64,000 bases of DNA from Acidilobaceae archaeon (GTDB taxonomy: Archaea > Thermoproteota > Thermoprotei_A > Sulfolobales > Acidilobaceae), in assembly GCA_027037535.1 (NCBI GenBank), contig JALVZQ010000004.1, forward strand, positions 1 through 64,000. The letters are read 5' to 3'. Both the position numbers and the translations under genes were made by a program. The notes beneath the pieces were generated by a model. That model was not told the DNA's origin. It saw only the letters and a list, made by a program, of their open reading frames with translations, and ran no database searches. Shown piece by piece: positions 7,640 to 16,635 of the stretch (positions within the stretch are counted from its first letter, which is position 1; every line of letters begins with the position of its first letter).

Positions 7640-8308
7640 TTGATAATTACTATCTTAAAAGCTATCGGTATATGGGCTGTAATCTTTATACCAGGAGGAA
7701 TTGCGGGAAGTATAGCGTCAAGGATTATTCCAGTGGAGAGAAAGATTCTATCGGGAGTGACGTCACAGTTAATGTTTATAACCATGAGCCTGGTTATCAC
7801 TCTATTTTTCACCGACGGGTTAAGGTTATCTGGCTTACAGTTTTCGTCGTGTTGTGTTATAAGAGCAGTCCTGTATTCCGGGGCATTAGCAATTACTATA
7901 ACGTTAACATTAATAGTTGTTCAAAAAGAGCATAATTATGAGCCACCGTTCCTACCTAGTAGCTTGATTGAGGCAGTTATCGTTGCCTTCCTTCTAGCAC
8001 CTTTCAGTGAGGAGCTCATGTATAGGGGTGTCGTAGAGGGCTACCTATTATCAAATGCCTCTCAGTTCATCGCCATTCTGATTCCAGCAATCCTTTTCTC
8101 CCTAATGCACATTATACCATTCCGCGATGCACCGAAACCCGTCTTTGCCACGCTTTTGATTGGCGCATTCCTACTTGGACTCGTTGCAGGCTACTACAGG
8201 GCTCTGAGCAACTCCATAATCCCAGCCTTCGCATCCCACTCAATCATGAACGTAATAGGCTTCCTTCAATACTACTGGGAAAAGCGAATTTATACGGGTA
8301 AACTTTAA
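7640..8308 (+). CDS. CPBP-family (CAAX-like) intramembrane metalloprotease
   Basis: A 222-aa membrane protein. The three conserved motifs of the Abi/CPBP family are visible: EELMYRG (glutamates plus arginine), a histidine in FSLMHII, and a histidine in FASHSIMN. The motifs lie in predicted membrane helices, consistent with a zinc peptidase acting in the membrane. The TTG start is the first available. It is followed 37 nt later by a small membrane protein and an ArsR-type regulator, likely one operon. CPBP proteins often occur near peptide export or immunity genes, and an ABC-2 exporter lies next door. Confidence 0.88.
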   Translation: MIITILKAIGIWAVIFIPGGIAGSIASRIIPVERKILSGVTSQLMFITMSLVITLFFTDGLRLSGLQFSSCCVIRAVLYSGALAITITLTLIVVQKEHNYEPPFLPSSLIEAVIVAFLLAPFSEELMYRGVVEGYLLSNASQFIAILIPAILFSLMHIIPFRDAPKPVFATLLIGAFLLGLVAGYYRALSNSIIPAFASHSIMNVIGFLQYYWEKRIYTGKL

Positions 8309-8345
8309 ATTACCGGGACAAGACACAAGTGCATGGGGAAGGCTA

Positions 8346-8570
8346 ATGAGTGTAGACGTGCTCGTAAGCGTTCTCTATGTTGTTATACTCTTATTTGCCT
8401 CAGTATTTGCAGTCTACGTATTCAATACTTTATCGCTCAAAGAGAAGCTAAGGTTAAACGAGGAGGAAGTTAAAAAACTAGAGAAAACTATGAAAGAACT
8501 ACATGAAGAAATCAATCAGTTAAAAAAGGAGATAATTGGCCTCAAGAAGGAACTATCAGGAGAGCCCTAA
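8346..8570 (+). CDS. Small membrane-anchored coiled-coil protein
   Basis: A 74-aa protein: one membrane helix at residues 5-28 (VSVLYVVILLFASVFAVYVF), then a continuous charged coiled coil (KLEKTMKELHEEINQLKKEI). No family recognised. It sits between the CPBP protease and an ArsR-type regulator and could be a substrate or scaffold of the protease; that is inference. Confidence 0.7.
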   Translation: MSVDVLVSVLYVVILLFASVFAVYVFNTLSLKEKLRLNEEEVKKLEKTMKELHEEINQLKKEIIGLKKELSGEP

Positions 8571-8592
8571 GGAGGAGTGGGTGCTCAAATAG

Positions 8593-8898
8593 ATGGAAAG
8601 TAGAGAAGATCCCCTTGTTAACTTATCCAAGATACTCTCTATACTTGCACATCCAACCAGACTAAAGATACTAGCATTATGCGCGGTTAAGGAGAGAACA
8701 GCGAGGGAGTTAAGAGAGGAGCTAGGCATCTCCAAACCACTTCTAATAGCCCACCTTAAACAATTAATTAACTACGGCTTCATCGAGTCTAGAGCCGAAA
8801 TAGACGAAGAGAGATTTATTATAAAAAAGTATTATAAAACTAAAAAATTCGAGATAAAAATAAACGATGAAATACTTGCAAGTCTTCTTAGAAAATAG
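8593..8898 (+). CDS. ArsR/HTH_20-type winged-helix regulator
   Basis: A 101-aa DNA-binding protein. LSILAHPTRLKILALCAVKE is the standard N-terminus of ArsR-like regulators, followed by the recognition helix in ELGISKPLLIAHLKQL and a wing (EERFIIKKYYKTKKF). No metal-binding cysteine pair is seen, so another signal is likely. GGAGGAG lies upstream. It is probably the regulator of this operon and possibly of the convergent ABC-2 exporter. Confidence 0.88.
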   Translation: MESREDPLVNLSKILSILAHPTRLKILALCAVKERTARELREELGISKPLLIAHLKQLINYGFIESRAEIDEERFIIKKYYKTKKFEIKINDEILASLLRK

Positions 8899-8939
8899 GC
8901 TAAGTACATGCTCTTGAGTCGGTTAAATAAATTAGATAT

Positions 8940-9698
8940 TCATTCCTCGTACCATTTTATTCCACGAAGCCCGAAAAAGAGGTAAATACTGGTTAGCAAC
9001 ACTAAGAACACTGTGTGTTTTACAATATCATACTGCCCCACGCCAAGAAGACTTCTAGCTGCCAGCGCAGCATGCGTAGTTGGGAGAAATTGGCTCAATA
9101 TCCTTATTGGTGTAGGCATCATCTCTATTGGATAATAAGCTGGCGTAAACATAGCTATGATAAATGAGACTATATTTGTTAATGCATATGTTTGAGGGAG
9201 GCTACTACTTCTTGTACCTATAACTGCACCTATTCCAATCAAGCCTAAACTCGCAATTAATAATAGCGATAAAAGCTGAGGAAATACACGTAGAACCCTG
9301 TCTAATATATTCCATGCTATCCCTCCTGAAAACACCATGATTATTACGTTAATTAAACTCGATATAATAAAGACGGTTGATACCCCCAGTATATAAGCTC
9401 CAGGTGACACTGGGTAGGATGCAATAAGTTCTAGTCTTTTAAGCAATCTATCCTGCCCCAAATTTTGTCCAATACCATTGATAATTGATAGTGATAGGGA
9501 TAGTACTATTACTCCCACAAGCATGTTGGTCGCTGCATCGACAGTTATCATGCCCTTAAAGGCTAATGATATAAGATAGGTAAAGCCTAAGGGTAAAATT
9601 ATGGCTATCACAATATATGGAATAATAGCTGTTCTCAAACTCATAAAATTTATAATTAAAATAATATATGTATCAGTTAATACCTTTTTTACTCTCAT
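8940..9698 (-). CDS. ABC-2 type transporter permease
   Basis: A 252-aa protein with six predicted membrane segments and the ABC-2 pattern: N-terminal helix MSLRTAIIPYIVIAIILP, amphipathic RLELIASYPVSPGAY, and FTPAYYPIEMMPTPIRILSQFLPTTHA before the last segments. I place the start at ATG 9698, inside the 3' end of the ATPase gene (26-nt overlap). It forms an exporter with 9673-10617. Substrate unknown. Confidence 0.85.
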   Translation of the reverse strand: MRVKKVLTDTYIILIINFMSLRTAIIPYIVIAIILPLGFTYLISLAFKGMITVDAATNMLVGVIVLSLSLSIINGIGQNLGQDRLLKRLELIASYPVSPGAYILGVSTVFIISSLINVIIMVFSGGIAWNILDRVLRVFPQLLSLLLIASLGLIGIGAVIGTRSSSLPQTYALTNIVSFIIAMFTPAYYPIEMMPTPIRILSQFLPTTHAALAARSLLGVGQYDIVKHTVFLVLLTSIYLFFGLRGIKWYEE

Positions 9699-10617
9699 TT
9701 TCTGACAACTCCAAGAAGACATCTTCAAGACTAGGCATTCTTAATTCAAATTCAATTCGACGACTAATCAAGAAATCGATTAACTTCTCGACCTCATCGT
9801 CTTCACCGGGCACTATTATATCTATAAACGATCCTGAATATTTACTTATTTTATAGAAACCCTTTATACGATCTAATAATTTTGTTATTTCTTCTCCATA
9901 ATATGCATCTATTCTTATTTTTACGTAATTTCCAACTAATTTTTTAATATCCCTGATCGATCCTAAAGCTACGATACGTCCATTGTTTAAAAACAAAATT
10001 CTATCACTTAGTCTTTCAGCTTCATCCATAAAATGAGTGGCTAGTAGAATAGTTGTACCATCCTTTTTATATTCACGAATAATAGACCATACATGTCTTC
10101 TACCAACAGGATCGAGATGAGTGGTAGGTTCGTCTAAGTAAACTATTTTACTTGAGCCTAAGAATGCTTGAGCTACGATAATTCTCCTCTGTAATCCTTT
10201 AGATAAAGATCCGACATATTGATCTCGATATTTTTTAAGATCAAATTTAGATATTAGCGAATTAGTCTCTTTTCTAGCTTTGTCAGAAGAAAGACCCTTT
10301 AGTCTTCCAAAATAATAAAGATGCTCAAAAACAGTTAGGTGTTCAATAATTGCAGACTCCTGAGGACACAGAGAGATGTATTCTTTTACAGCATTGGGGT
10401 TTCTAATAACGTCGACTCCTGAAACAATTATAGAGCCAGATGTAGGCTTTAACAATCCTGCAAGTTGCTTAATAAGTGTAGTTTTACCGGCACCGTTAGG
10501 GCCAAGAATACTAAAAATCTCGCCTTCTCGGATATTAAAGGAGATATTAACGTTAGCTTTGACGCCATTCTTGTAGATTTTCGTTAAATTTTTAACAGTT
10601 ATTATAAAATTATTCAT
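9673..10617 (-). CDS. ABC-2 type exporter ATPase (DrrA/CcmA-like)
   Basis: A 314-aa ATPase. Walker A GPNGAGKTT is at 39-47, the Q-loop is in CPQES, the signature is the variant LSKGLQRR, Walker B is IVYLDEPTTHLDP and the switch is in LATHFMDEAERL. A C-terminal regulatory domain of about 90 residues follows (to LEDVFLELSENE), as in DrrA-like exporters. GGTGA precedes the ATG by 7 nt. Upstream lies a frameshifted antitoxin, so the operon may have inherited that promoter region. Confidence 0.92.
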   Translation of the reverse strand: MNNFIITVKNLTKIYKNGVKANVNISFNIREGEIFSILGPNGAGKTTLIKQLAGLLKPTSGSIIVSGVDVIRNPNAVKEYISLCPQESAIIEHLTVFEHLYYFGRLKGLSSDKARKETNSLISKFDLKKYRDQYVGSLSKGLQRRIIVAQAFLGSSKIVYLDEPTTHLDPVGRRHVWSIIREYKKDGTTILLATHFMDEAERLSDRILFLNNGRIVALGSIRDIKKLVGNYVKIRIDAYYGEEITKLLDRIKGFYKISKYSGSFIDIIVPGEDDEVEKLIDFLISRRIEFELRMPSLEDVFLELSENESKKGIN

Positions 10618-10620
10618 TAT

Positions 10621-10850
10621 ATTTCACCAACTTCAAACGATACAATCCTAATACCGTTGTCCAACGCTCACGGGCTTCCCTAAGAGTCTCATCGACGTCC
10701 CCCGCTAGCCTCTACGCTTACCTTATCCACTAGCTCCGGGAACTCCTCAGGCAGAACTTGAATCCTAACCTCCTCACCTTCTCGGAACTCTAAAGGCTCC
10801 AAGGACTTAAGCACACCCTTCCCATACCTAACACGGGTATCTTTAGACAA
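10621..10850 (-). pseudogene. DUF104 antitoxin with frameshift
   Basis: From TTG 10850 the minus strand encodes SKDTRVRYGKGVLKSLEPLE, EGEEVRIQVLPEEFPELVDK, then EASGGRR and a stop at 10689. In the other frame, after a run of five G (forward 10700-10704), the expected acidic C-terminus appears (DVDETLREARERW). One inserted G therefore explains the truncation. No toxin gene follows; the ABC-2 operon begins instead. Confidence 0.65.
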
Positions 10851-10960
10851 CCTTTCCCCCTTCATTAATATAACTAATAGGGACTCTAAGCCTCAACGCT
10901 TTGTGTTTAATTCCTGTCAACTATGAGTATATGAGCAAGATAGAATAAATTTATTATCTT
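10851..10960 (-). repeat. Conserved DUF104-antitoxin leader, copy 5 (degenerate)
   Basis: The minus strand retains ATACTCATAGTTGA and TTGAGGCTTAGAG at positions equivalent to the other leaders; the 3' part has changed to GAAGGGGGAAAGG. It precedes the frameshifted antitoxin. The next 100 nt to the gene at 11064 show no further feature. Confidence 0.4.
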
Positions 10961-11063
10961 AAGTTATTAAGATCTTTTAACTGCTAAGCAGGATCATTTA
11001 CTTGGAGAGTCAAGATATGGTGCCTTAAGTTCTCTATGACATAATATTTACGGTGGTTTAGTA

Positions 11064-11825
11064 TTGTGTTCTACACCTATCGATGACTCGGAGTGTTTAA
11101 CTAAATGGCTACGGGGACTAGGCAATCTTGGGATCTTTTGGGCTAAGAAAATTAGAGGGATAGAAGTGATCACACAAAATCCTTTAACTCTCCTTATTGA
11201 GTGGCAGCATTCAAAGAGATCTAAGAGCGCATTTCTCTCCCTATGCCACAGGATTAGCAGAATCTGTTTAGATAGTCTACGAGGCCTTGTAGGGGATAAA
11301 GACACCGATCTTTTCATTATCACTCTTTCAGAGCTAATCCAAGATCTCTATGACAGATGGAGTAAGATCTTCATCTATGATGTCGATGGTCCCTTTCTAG
11401 TGCCGAACCGAGGAGTCTCGGTTGAGATCTATACTCCCGAGCATGTAAGCGATCATATCGCCTCTACTATTGAGACTGTCCAGAGGAGTAGCTGGGGCTT
11501 CTACAAGCCACCTCCCAAAGGAGACTATGTGCTAGTAGCTAAAATATCCGGTGATAAACCAATAGGTTCAGCATACTATAATCCGATTAGTAGTAATATT
11601 GACTACGGTATACATGTCTCTAAACCATACTGGAAGCGTAGAATCGGCACAAGACTACTTGTGGAGACAACTAGGCTAGCCATGAGCTTGGGCCACAGAT
11701 GGATTAGCGTAGTAAGAGTCATGCGAGGAATAAAGCCAACTCTAAGCGATAGGAGAGCGATAGCATTCTACCGAGCAAACAATCCTAAACAAGAACTAAA
11801 CGTTTACAGATTAGCCATTAGATAG
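11064..11825 (+). CDS. GNAT-family N-acetyltransferase with N-terminal extension
   Basis: A 253-aa protein. Residues about 130-250 have the GNAT fold pattern: a strand with IGSAYY, then KRRIGTRLLVETTRLAMSLGH, where RRIGTR is the acetyl-CoA pyrophosphate loop, and SDRRAIAFYRANN as the late helix. The first about 125 residues match nothing I recognise and contain a helical Cys/Arg-rich part. The start codon is uncertain (TTG 11064 used). Substrate unknown. Confidence 0.7.
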   Translation: MCSTPIDDSECLTKWLRGLGNLGIFWAKKIRGIEVITQNPLTLLIEWQHSKRSKSAFLSLCHRISRICLDSLRGLVGDKDTDLFIITLSELIQDLYDRWSKIFIYDVDGPFLVPNRGVSVEIYTPEHVSDHIASTIETVQRSSWGFYKPPPKGDYVLVAKISGDKPIGSAYYNPISSNIDYGIHVSKPYWKRRIGTRLLVETTRLAMSLGHRWISVVRVMRGIKPTLSDRRAIAFYRANNPKQELNVYRLAIR

Positions 11826-12039
11826 AGCCCTAGAAAACATTCTACTTAAAGAAAACCCCCTTGGGTAAGAGCGGGACAAGAACGTCAATAAATTATATCA
11901 TCATGTTTAATTAGGAACTTCTTATTTGTTCCTAGCCTAAGACTATACTAATAATTATATTAGCAAGTTATTGGATTAACTCAAATCTAACACAATGCAA
12001 TCATTAAAACTCCGAATTCTAGTATTAAAGCAAGTTTTC

Positions 12040-12846
12040 TTAGCTCCTTGCCATTATTACGGTTTCTACTAAAGCTAGAAGACCATCGTTAGATTCTATT
12101 AAAACTTCTAGCTCTTTTTCATTTAATGCATTATAAAAGAATTCCTCAATATTTTTATAACATAGATAGGCTGCTGCGACTAATGCCATTTTCTTGTGAG
12201 AGTATCTACTGTCTATTATTTTATTGAATAGTTTAGGGCAGTTTGTTTGTATTTCTCAGATAATCTCTTGATAGGGATAGAGAACATAGTCTTCTATTGC
12301 GTGTTTAGTGATAAAGTCTAAACCCTGTTCTACTCCTTGAACTAATAAAATCAGCCTAACATTTTCAGGTTTTTCCAGTACATATATGCGGTGATGTCTT
12401 CCTTGCCGCTCATTCTTCTTAATCTTCATACATCTACGAGAGTGCAGTGAGTCCTCCAGTGAATCTAATCGCTCCTTGAAGTCTCTATCCTCAGCATCCT
12501 CGGCAACTACCAAATAGTTGATACTAGGAGAAGAGAGTCCTGACTGATATTCAAGAACCTCACAAGTTTTATCTACCACGCTTCTCTCAGTAGGCCAAAT
12601 AATCAAATATACTGCTTTTTCTTCATTGTTGAAAATTACCTTAAGCACTGAAGATCTCTTTATCGGAGATCTATCCCCAATTTGGAAAGCCCGAGCTATC
12701 ACACTGTTTTTCTCTTCCCTATAGTTCGTTTGATCTAAATCAATAATTTCTAGACCTTGGCTTTCAAAAGTTTTCTTCAAGAATACCTTATAAAACGCTC
12801 TATCATCCTTTCCTGGGACTATAATTAATATTAATTTACTCGACAT
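12040..12846 (-). pseudogene. TOPRIM-like (DUF3226/OLD-type) protein interrupted by in-frame TGA
   Basis: From ATG 12846 (GGTGG upstream) 196 codons run to a TGA at 12256-12258. The same frame then continues for 71 more sense codons with good coding character (KLFNKIIDSRYSHKKMALVA, ALNEKELEVLIESNDG) to TAA at 12040. The N-terminal IIVPGKDDRAFYKVFL and the middle VVAEDAEDRDFKERL match the glutamate and DxD pattern of TOPRIM-type OLD/DUF3226 nuclease partners. It lies directly downstream of an AAA ATPase. Either a nonsense mutation removed the C-terminal quarter, or the 196-aa form is what is made. Confidence 0.65.
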
Positions 12847-12871
12847 ACAAGCCACCAAATTTATAGTACAG

Positions 12872-14194
12872 TTATTTTCTAAGATCTAAGCCCAGACTCT
12901 CAATACTCTGTAGACTAACCTTGCCACTCCACTTACCTTTTGCTTTTATAAGGCCATTCTTAGTTAATTCTATTCTCTCAACTAGTGTATTGTCAAGAAT
13001 ATTGTCTTCTTTAGCTTTGTCTAATAATTTCCTTAAAAATTCTATACTTTGAGTAGCTATTACGACTTGGTTTCCACTAGCCACTAGGCGAGTTATGAAA
13101 TCGGCTACCACCGGTAATCCATCTGGGTGAACGAAGGCTTCTGGTGTGTCCAGGAGAAATAGTACTGGAGGCTTAGATATAGCATAGAGGAGGCTTATAA
13201 ATACCGCTACACGTTGGCCATCGCTAAGATTGTAGACTGATATTCTTTTACCCTCGTGTGATTTTACGTGAAGTACTCTTCCGATAAGTTCATAGCCTTC
13301 TATCCACTTAATGTATTTCTTTAAAAGGTTTATTGCTTCTTTCTCGTTAGGTAATCCTTCACGAACTGAAGTGTAGTACAGTCCTTCGAATATACCATAC
13401 CAGTAAATGAATCCGGGATGAAACACCATTACGTTTGGTGCCTCTATTGTTTGAGAATCTTGTTTCTTTATAACGATAGTAGTACTAGGAATTCTCAGAA
13501 GGATTGCCTTCATTATCTTGTCATCTACTAAAGTATATATAAATCTCATTTTAGGAGATAAATAAATAAATCTTTTGATTATATTCGAAGTTTCCAGTAG
13601 GTTAATTATTTCTTCATCCTCTCCACTCTCTATTCTAAGTAGATTAGTTCCTCGTAAATGGTTACTCACTGCCAAGTCAATACGTTTTCCTAAAATATTG
13701 GTTACAATTTCGTTTAGAATACGGTAGTTTATTTTTTTATGTTTATTTGATGTAGAGCCTAATTCTGAGAGTATATCACTGTAAGTGTCAAGATCTCTTT
13801 TTATTTCGTCAAGTATAATAACTGTATTATGATCAATAGAAGACAACATTTCTTCTATGTAATTTCTGGCAAAAAAGAGTAACGGATCCGGCTCTAAAAA
13901 CGTGCTTACTACACTTGTATTATCTAGGAACACGACGCCCGCAAGTGATGAAGGTACCCTCCTTCTTGGACGAAGCGTTGCAGTAAGTGCTAGCCCCAAA
14001 GCACTAGGCAAGGGTTTCAGCATACTTGAGAGTATATAGCCTAAAGACTCAAGTATGGTAGTTTTTCCTGATGCGTTTGGACCGATAAGAACCGTTAACT
14101 TGTCGAGCTCTATGTCGATCTTTAGATAGTCGGTTTTTATTCCGGGAGGTGCGTAAGGGATTACAGCCTTGATTCTCTTTATCGTTTTGGACAC
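12872..14194 (-). CDS. AAA_15/AAA_21 ABC-type ATPase, OLD/PARIS-like
   Basis: A 440-aa ATPase. Walker A GPNASGKTT is at 38-46, the signature-like NLSDGQRVAVF near 335, Walker B VLFLLDTPEAFVHPDG near 360 and the switch ATQSIEFLRKLL near 392. Between the halves lies a long helical/insert region (about 100-310) without zinc hook, as in overcoming-lysogeny-defect and AbiEii/AAA_15 ATPases. The GTG start has GGTGAT 8 nt upstream. The next gene downstream is TOPRIM-like, the usual partner, so this is a candidate two-gene defence or nucleic-acid sensing system. Confidence 0.85.
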   Translation of the reverse strand: MSKTIKRIKAVIPYAPPGIKTDYLKIDIELDKLTVLIGPNASGKTTILESLGYILSSMLKPLPSALGLALTATLRPRRRVPSSLAGVVFLDNTSVVSTFLEPDPLLFFARNYIEEMLSSIDHNTVIILDEIKRDLDTYSDILSELGSTSNKHKKINYRILNEIVTNILGKRIDLAVSNHLRGTNLLRIESGEDEEIINLLETSNIIKRFIYLSPKMRFIYTLVDDKIMKAILLRIPSTTIVIKKQDSQTIEAPNVMVFHPGFIYWYGIFEGLYYTSVREGLPNEKEAINLLKKYIKWIEGYELIGRVLHVKSHEGKRISVYNLSDGQRVAVFISLLYAISKPPVLFLLDTPEAFVHPDGLPVVADFITRLVASGNQVVIATQSIEFLRKLLDKAKEDNILDNTLVERIELTKNGLIKAKGKWSGKVSLQSIESLGLDLRK

Positions 14195-14644
14195 AATATG
14201 GCATCACCCTTTCTTTAGTCTTATAGCTAAGTTACTTTACTCTAATACGTATTTTCTATTTTCAGTAGTCGTTATCGGTTAATTCTAGGCAAGAAGTATA
14301 TATTTATTCCTCATTTGAGTAGAGTAACACAATATAATTAACAATCCTAGGCTGCTATAACTGTATTATCGCAGAATTATCCTTTTGAACTCCACGAAGA
14401 TTCCTAAACGACTATTATCTTAGAGTTCAGACCCTAAGTGTAAAAGAGTAAAGGATTATTGGTAGTAATTAGTTGTGTAAAGAAAATATCTAATTATTTT
14501 AAATAATCTGCTCGTGCACAGGGTCTTTGTGCAAAGGATAGAGGAGGCTCCGAGATACAAGTAAAGAAACTAGTATGTGTTGTGCTCGGACGTATTGCCA
14601 GTGTTCTATGGATATGTATCATGTGGAGGAGCAAGGTTGTCGGG
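14195..14644. other. Intergenic region without a recognised feature
   Basis: About 450 AT-rich nt between the ATPase start and the end of the surface protein gene. Plus-strand frames here continue into the antisense of the surface protein and show no ribosome binding site or domain. Confidence 0.5.
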
Positions 14645-16321
14645 CTATCGTTGGATGCCTAGTTTCGGGATTCCTAGTTTGACCATTATGATTATGACTG
14701 CGACGATAGTAGCTATAACTGTACCAGCTATTAGGGATCTATTACTTGTGTTCGTGCTTGTGGTTGTATTCTGGGAGGACTCGTTTGCTATTGTTATGGT
14801 TAGGGTTGCGGCGTCGTGGAGTCCTGCTTCGTCCTCGACTTGTACTATTATTTCGTGTGTTCCTGGTGAGAGTTGGAGTGTGTATGTGTCTGTTGATGGT
14901 GGTAGGTTTATGGTTTGTTGTCCGTCTATTGTCAGCGTTATTTTTGTTATTTTAGAGGTTCCGTTCTCGACTGTCCACTTTATGGATACTGTTTCGTTTT
15001 CCAGGGTGACTCCTTGTTGTGGTGATAGTATTGTTATTTTTGGAGGAGCTATTGGGGATGCCTTGGAGACTAGTGTTATGTATAGTCCTCCTCCATAGAA
15101 GGGGTATGGTGTAAGCATTTTGACCGTGTAGTTCTCCTCGTATATCTTATATGTTCCCTTAGGATACCATATGTCTAGGTCTCTGTCCCATGCCAGCGGC
15201 ATTAGATCCCTCATGGTTATGCCCATTCTCTGCAGGTCTTCGGGGTTGAGGTGGAAGTATATGTTTAAAACACCGGGGCGTGTAGTGCTATTTGATACTA
15301 TTAGGATTGGTCCCATTATGGTAGTGTAGGGTGGAGAGGTACCGGGATTTCTCGTACTGGTATAGACCCATATCTTCGTGGGTGCAGTTAGCTGAGGCGT
15401 GGTTATTGTGATGTTTGGTTCTCCTATCGATACTGTCATGTCTTGTTTGTCTAATACCTTATAAATGGTGGGTGTGCCTGGATCATCGACATAGAAAACG
15501 GAGACGCTTTTGAAGACAACGTTGATAGGGTCAAAGTCAATCGCGTAGGAAAAGTTATGGGTTCCAGGCTCGAGCTCAGAGGTCTCCACGTGGGGAGCCT
15601 CGTACGTCCCGCTAATCCAGCCTCCTCCATAGCCTCCCCCACTATAACTTAAGAGTTCTCGATTGTCCAGGGAAATCGTGACAGTCCAGTTTAATGTCCC
15701 ATTATAGCTACAGGGGGTATATGTAGACGTTTGATCGCCTAAGTATTCAGGACACGGCCAGTAGTTTACCGGGAAGCCTCCGGCGAAATAGAAGCTTTCT
15801 CCCCATACGTAATGGCTCCCGTTCCTCGGAATAGCTATGATAACTGGGGGGTTTGTGCGATCTGGCCGGTGAAGGAGGAAGTATACTGTAGTTTCACTCC
15901 CATGTGTATCCGCTGCTATGACCGTTATATTTGCAGTTTCAGCTACGTGTCCTAGTATCTCACCGTAGATAGAGAAGATGATGTTTCCCTCGAGGCCGAC
16001 CTGGTAGAGTGTAGTGTTTCCATACTCCATCGGTGTTAAGGGTACCATGTATAGCGGGGGGACACCTACGGAGATGTTGGCTAATCCGTCTGGATCATAA
16101 GCCTTTACCACCACGTCTATAATATCTGTACCCCATACGTCCCAGCATGGATAGATTAGCTTGAGAAGAGGCGGATTATTATCATCATTATTTTCTTCTG
16201 CTTCTACTAGTATAATGCCTGTTTTAGACTTATGGGTATTCGAGGTAAAGGTCATAGGTATTAGAATTGATAAAATTATTAATGATAATAGTATGAAGCT
16301 TGCAGGGAATCTCACGATCAT
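14645..16321 (-). CDS. Anchored, N-glycosylated surface protein (paralogue of 25719-27491)
   Basis: A 558-aa protein from ATG 16321, chosen for AAGGAGGTAG just upstream. A signal peptide at residues 1-28 (FPASFILLSLIILSILIP) and a C-terminal membrane anchor (GTVIATIVAVIIIMVKLG) frame an outside part rich in NxT/NxS sequons. Repeating beta-sandwich character is visible: YDPDGLANISVGVP early and an Ig/cadherin-like module KITILSPQQGVTLENETVSI late, before a Thr/Ser/Asn-rich stalk. The region WDRDLDIWYPKGTYKI is shared with the paralogue. Probably a cell-envelope component; enzymatic motifs are not seen. The 314 nt upstream of it (16322-16635) hold only promoters. Confidence 0.82.
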   Translation of the reverse strand: MIVRFPASFILLSLIILSILIPMTFTSNTHKSKTGIILVEAEENNDDNNPPLLKLIYPCWDVWGTDIIDVVVKAYDPDGLANISVGVPPLYMVPLTPMEYGNTTLYQVGLEGNIIFSIYGEILGHVAETANITVIAADTHGSETTVYFLLHRPDRTNPPVIIAIPRNGSHYVWGESFYFAGGFPVNYWPCPEYLGDQTSTYTPCSYNGTLNWTVTISLDNRELLSYSGGGYGGGWISGTYEAPHVETSELEPGTHNFSYAIDFDPINVVFKSVSVFYVDDPGTPTIYKVLDKQDMTVSIGEPNITITTPQLTAPTKIWVYTSTRNPGTSPPYTTIMGPILIVSNSTTRPGVLNIYFHLNPEDLQRMGITMRDLMPLAWDRDLDIWYPKGTYKIYEENYTVKMLTPYPFYGGGLYITLVSKASPIAPPKITILSPQQGVTLENETVSIKWTVENGTSKITKITLTIDGQQTINLPPSTDTYTLQLSPGTHEIIVQVEDEAGLHDAATLTITIANESSQNTTTSTNTSNRSLIAGTVIATIVAVIIIMVKLGIPKLGIQR

Positions 16322-16635
16322 TCTACCTCCTTCATGGATTCTAATCAAATCATTGATCAAAGGTTAAAGGAATCGAGTCTGATCCACGACGACAAACCTG
16401 GCTAATTATATATTTCAAAGACTCGCTCTAGTGATGGACTAGCAGAAACCTGATAATCTCGAGGACCTTATTGGCTTTTGATTTATAACTCCTAGGCTTG
16501 GCCCAAACAAGATATAAGGTAAATGAGCTATTTATTAGTTATTTCTAACTTTGGTATGCAGTCGAGCACTCTATTATTACAACGTTTTAATTTGGAAGAG
16601 TAGCGGTATACAAATAGTAGGGGTCGACGGTATCT

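Noticed and set aside
14577-15098. 173-aa plus-strand ORF
   Set aside because: Antisense of the surface protein gene; Val/Ser/Cys composition is that of a shadow frame.
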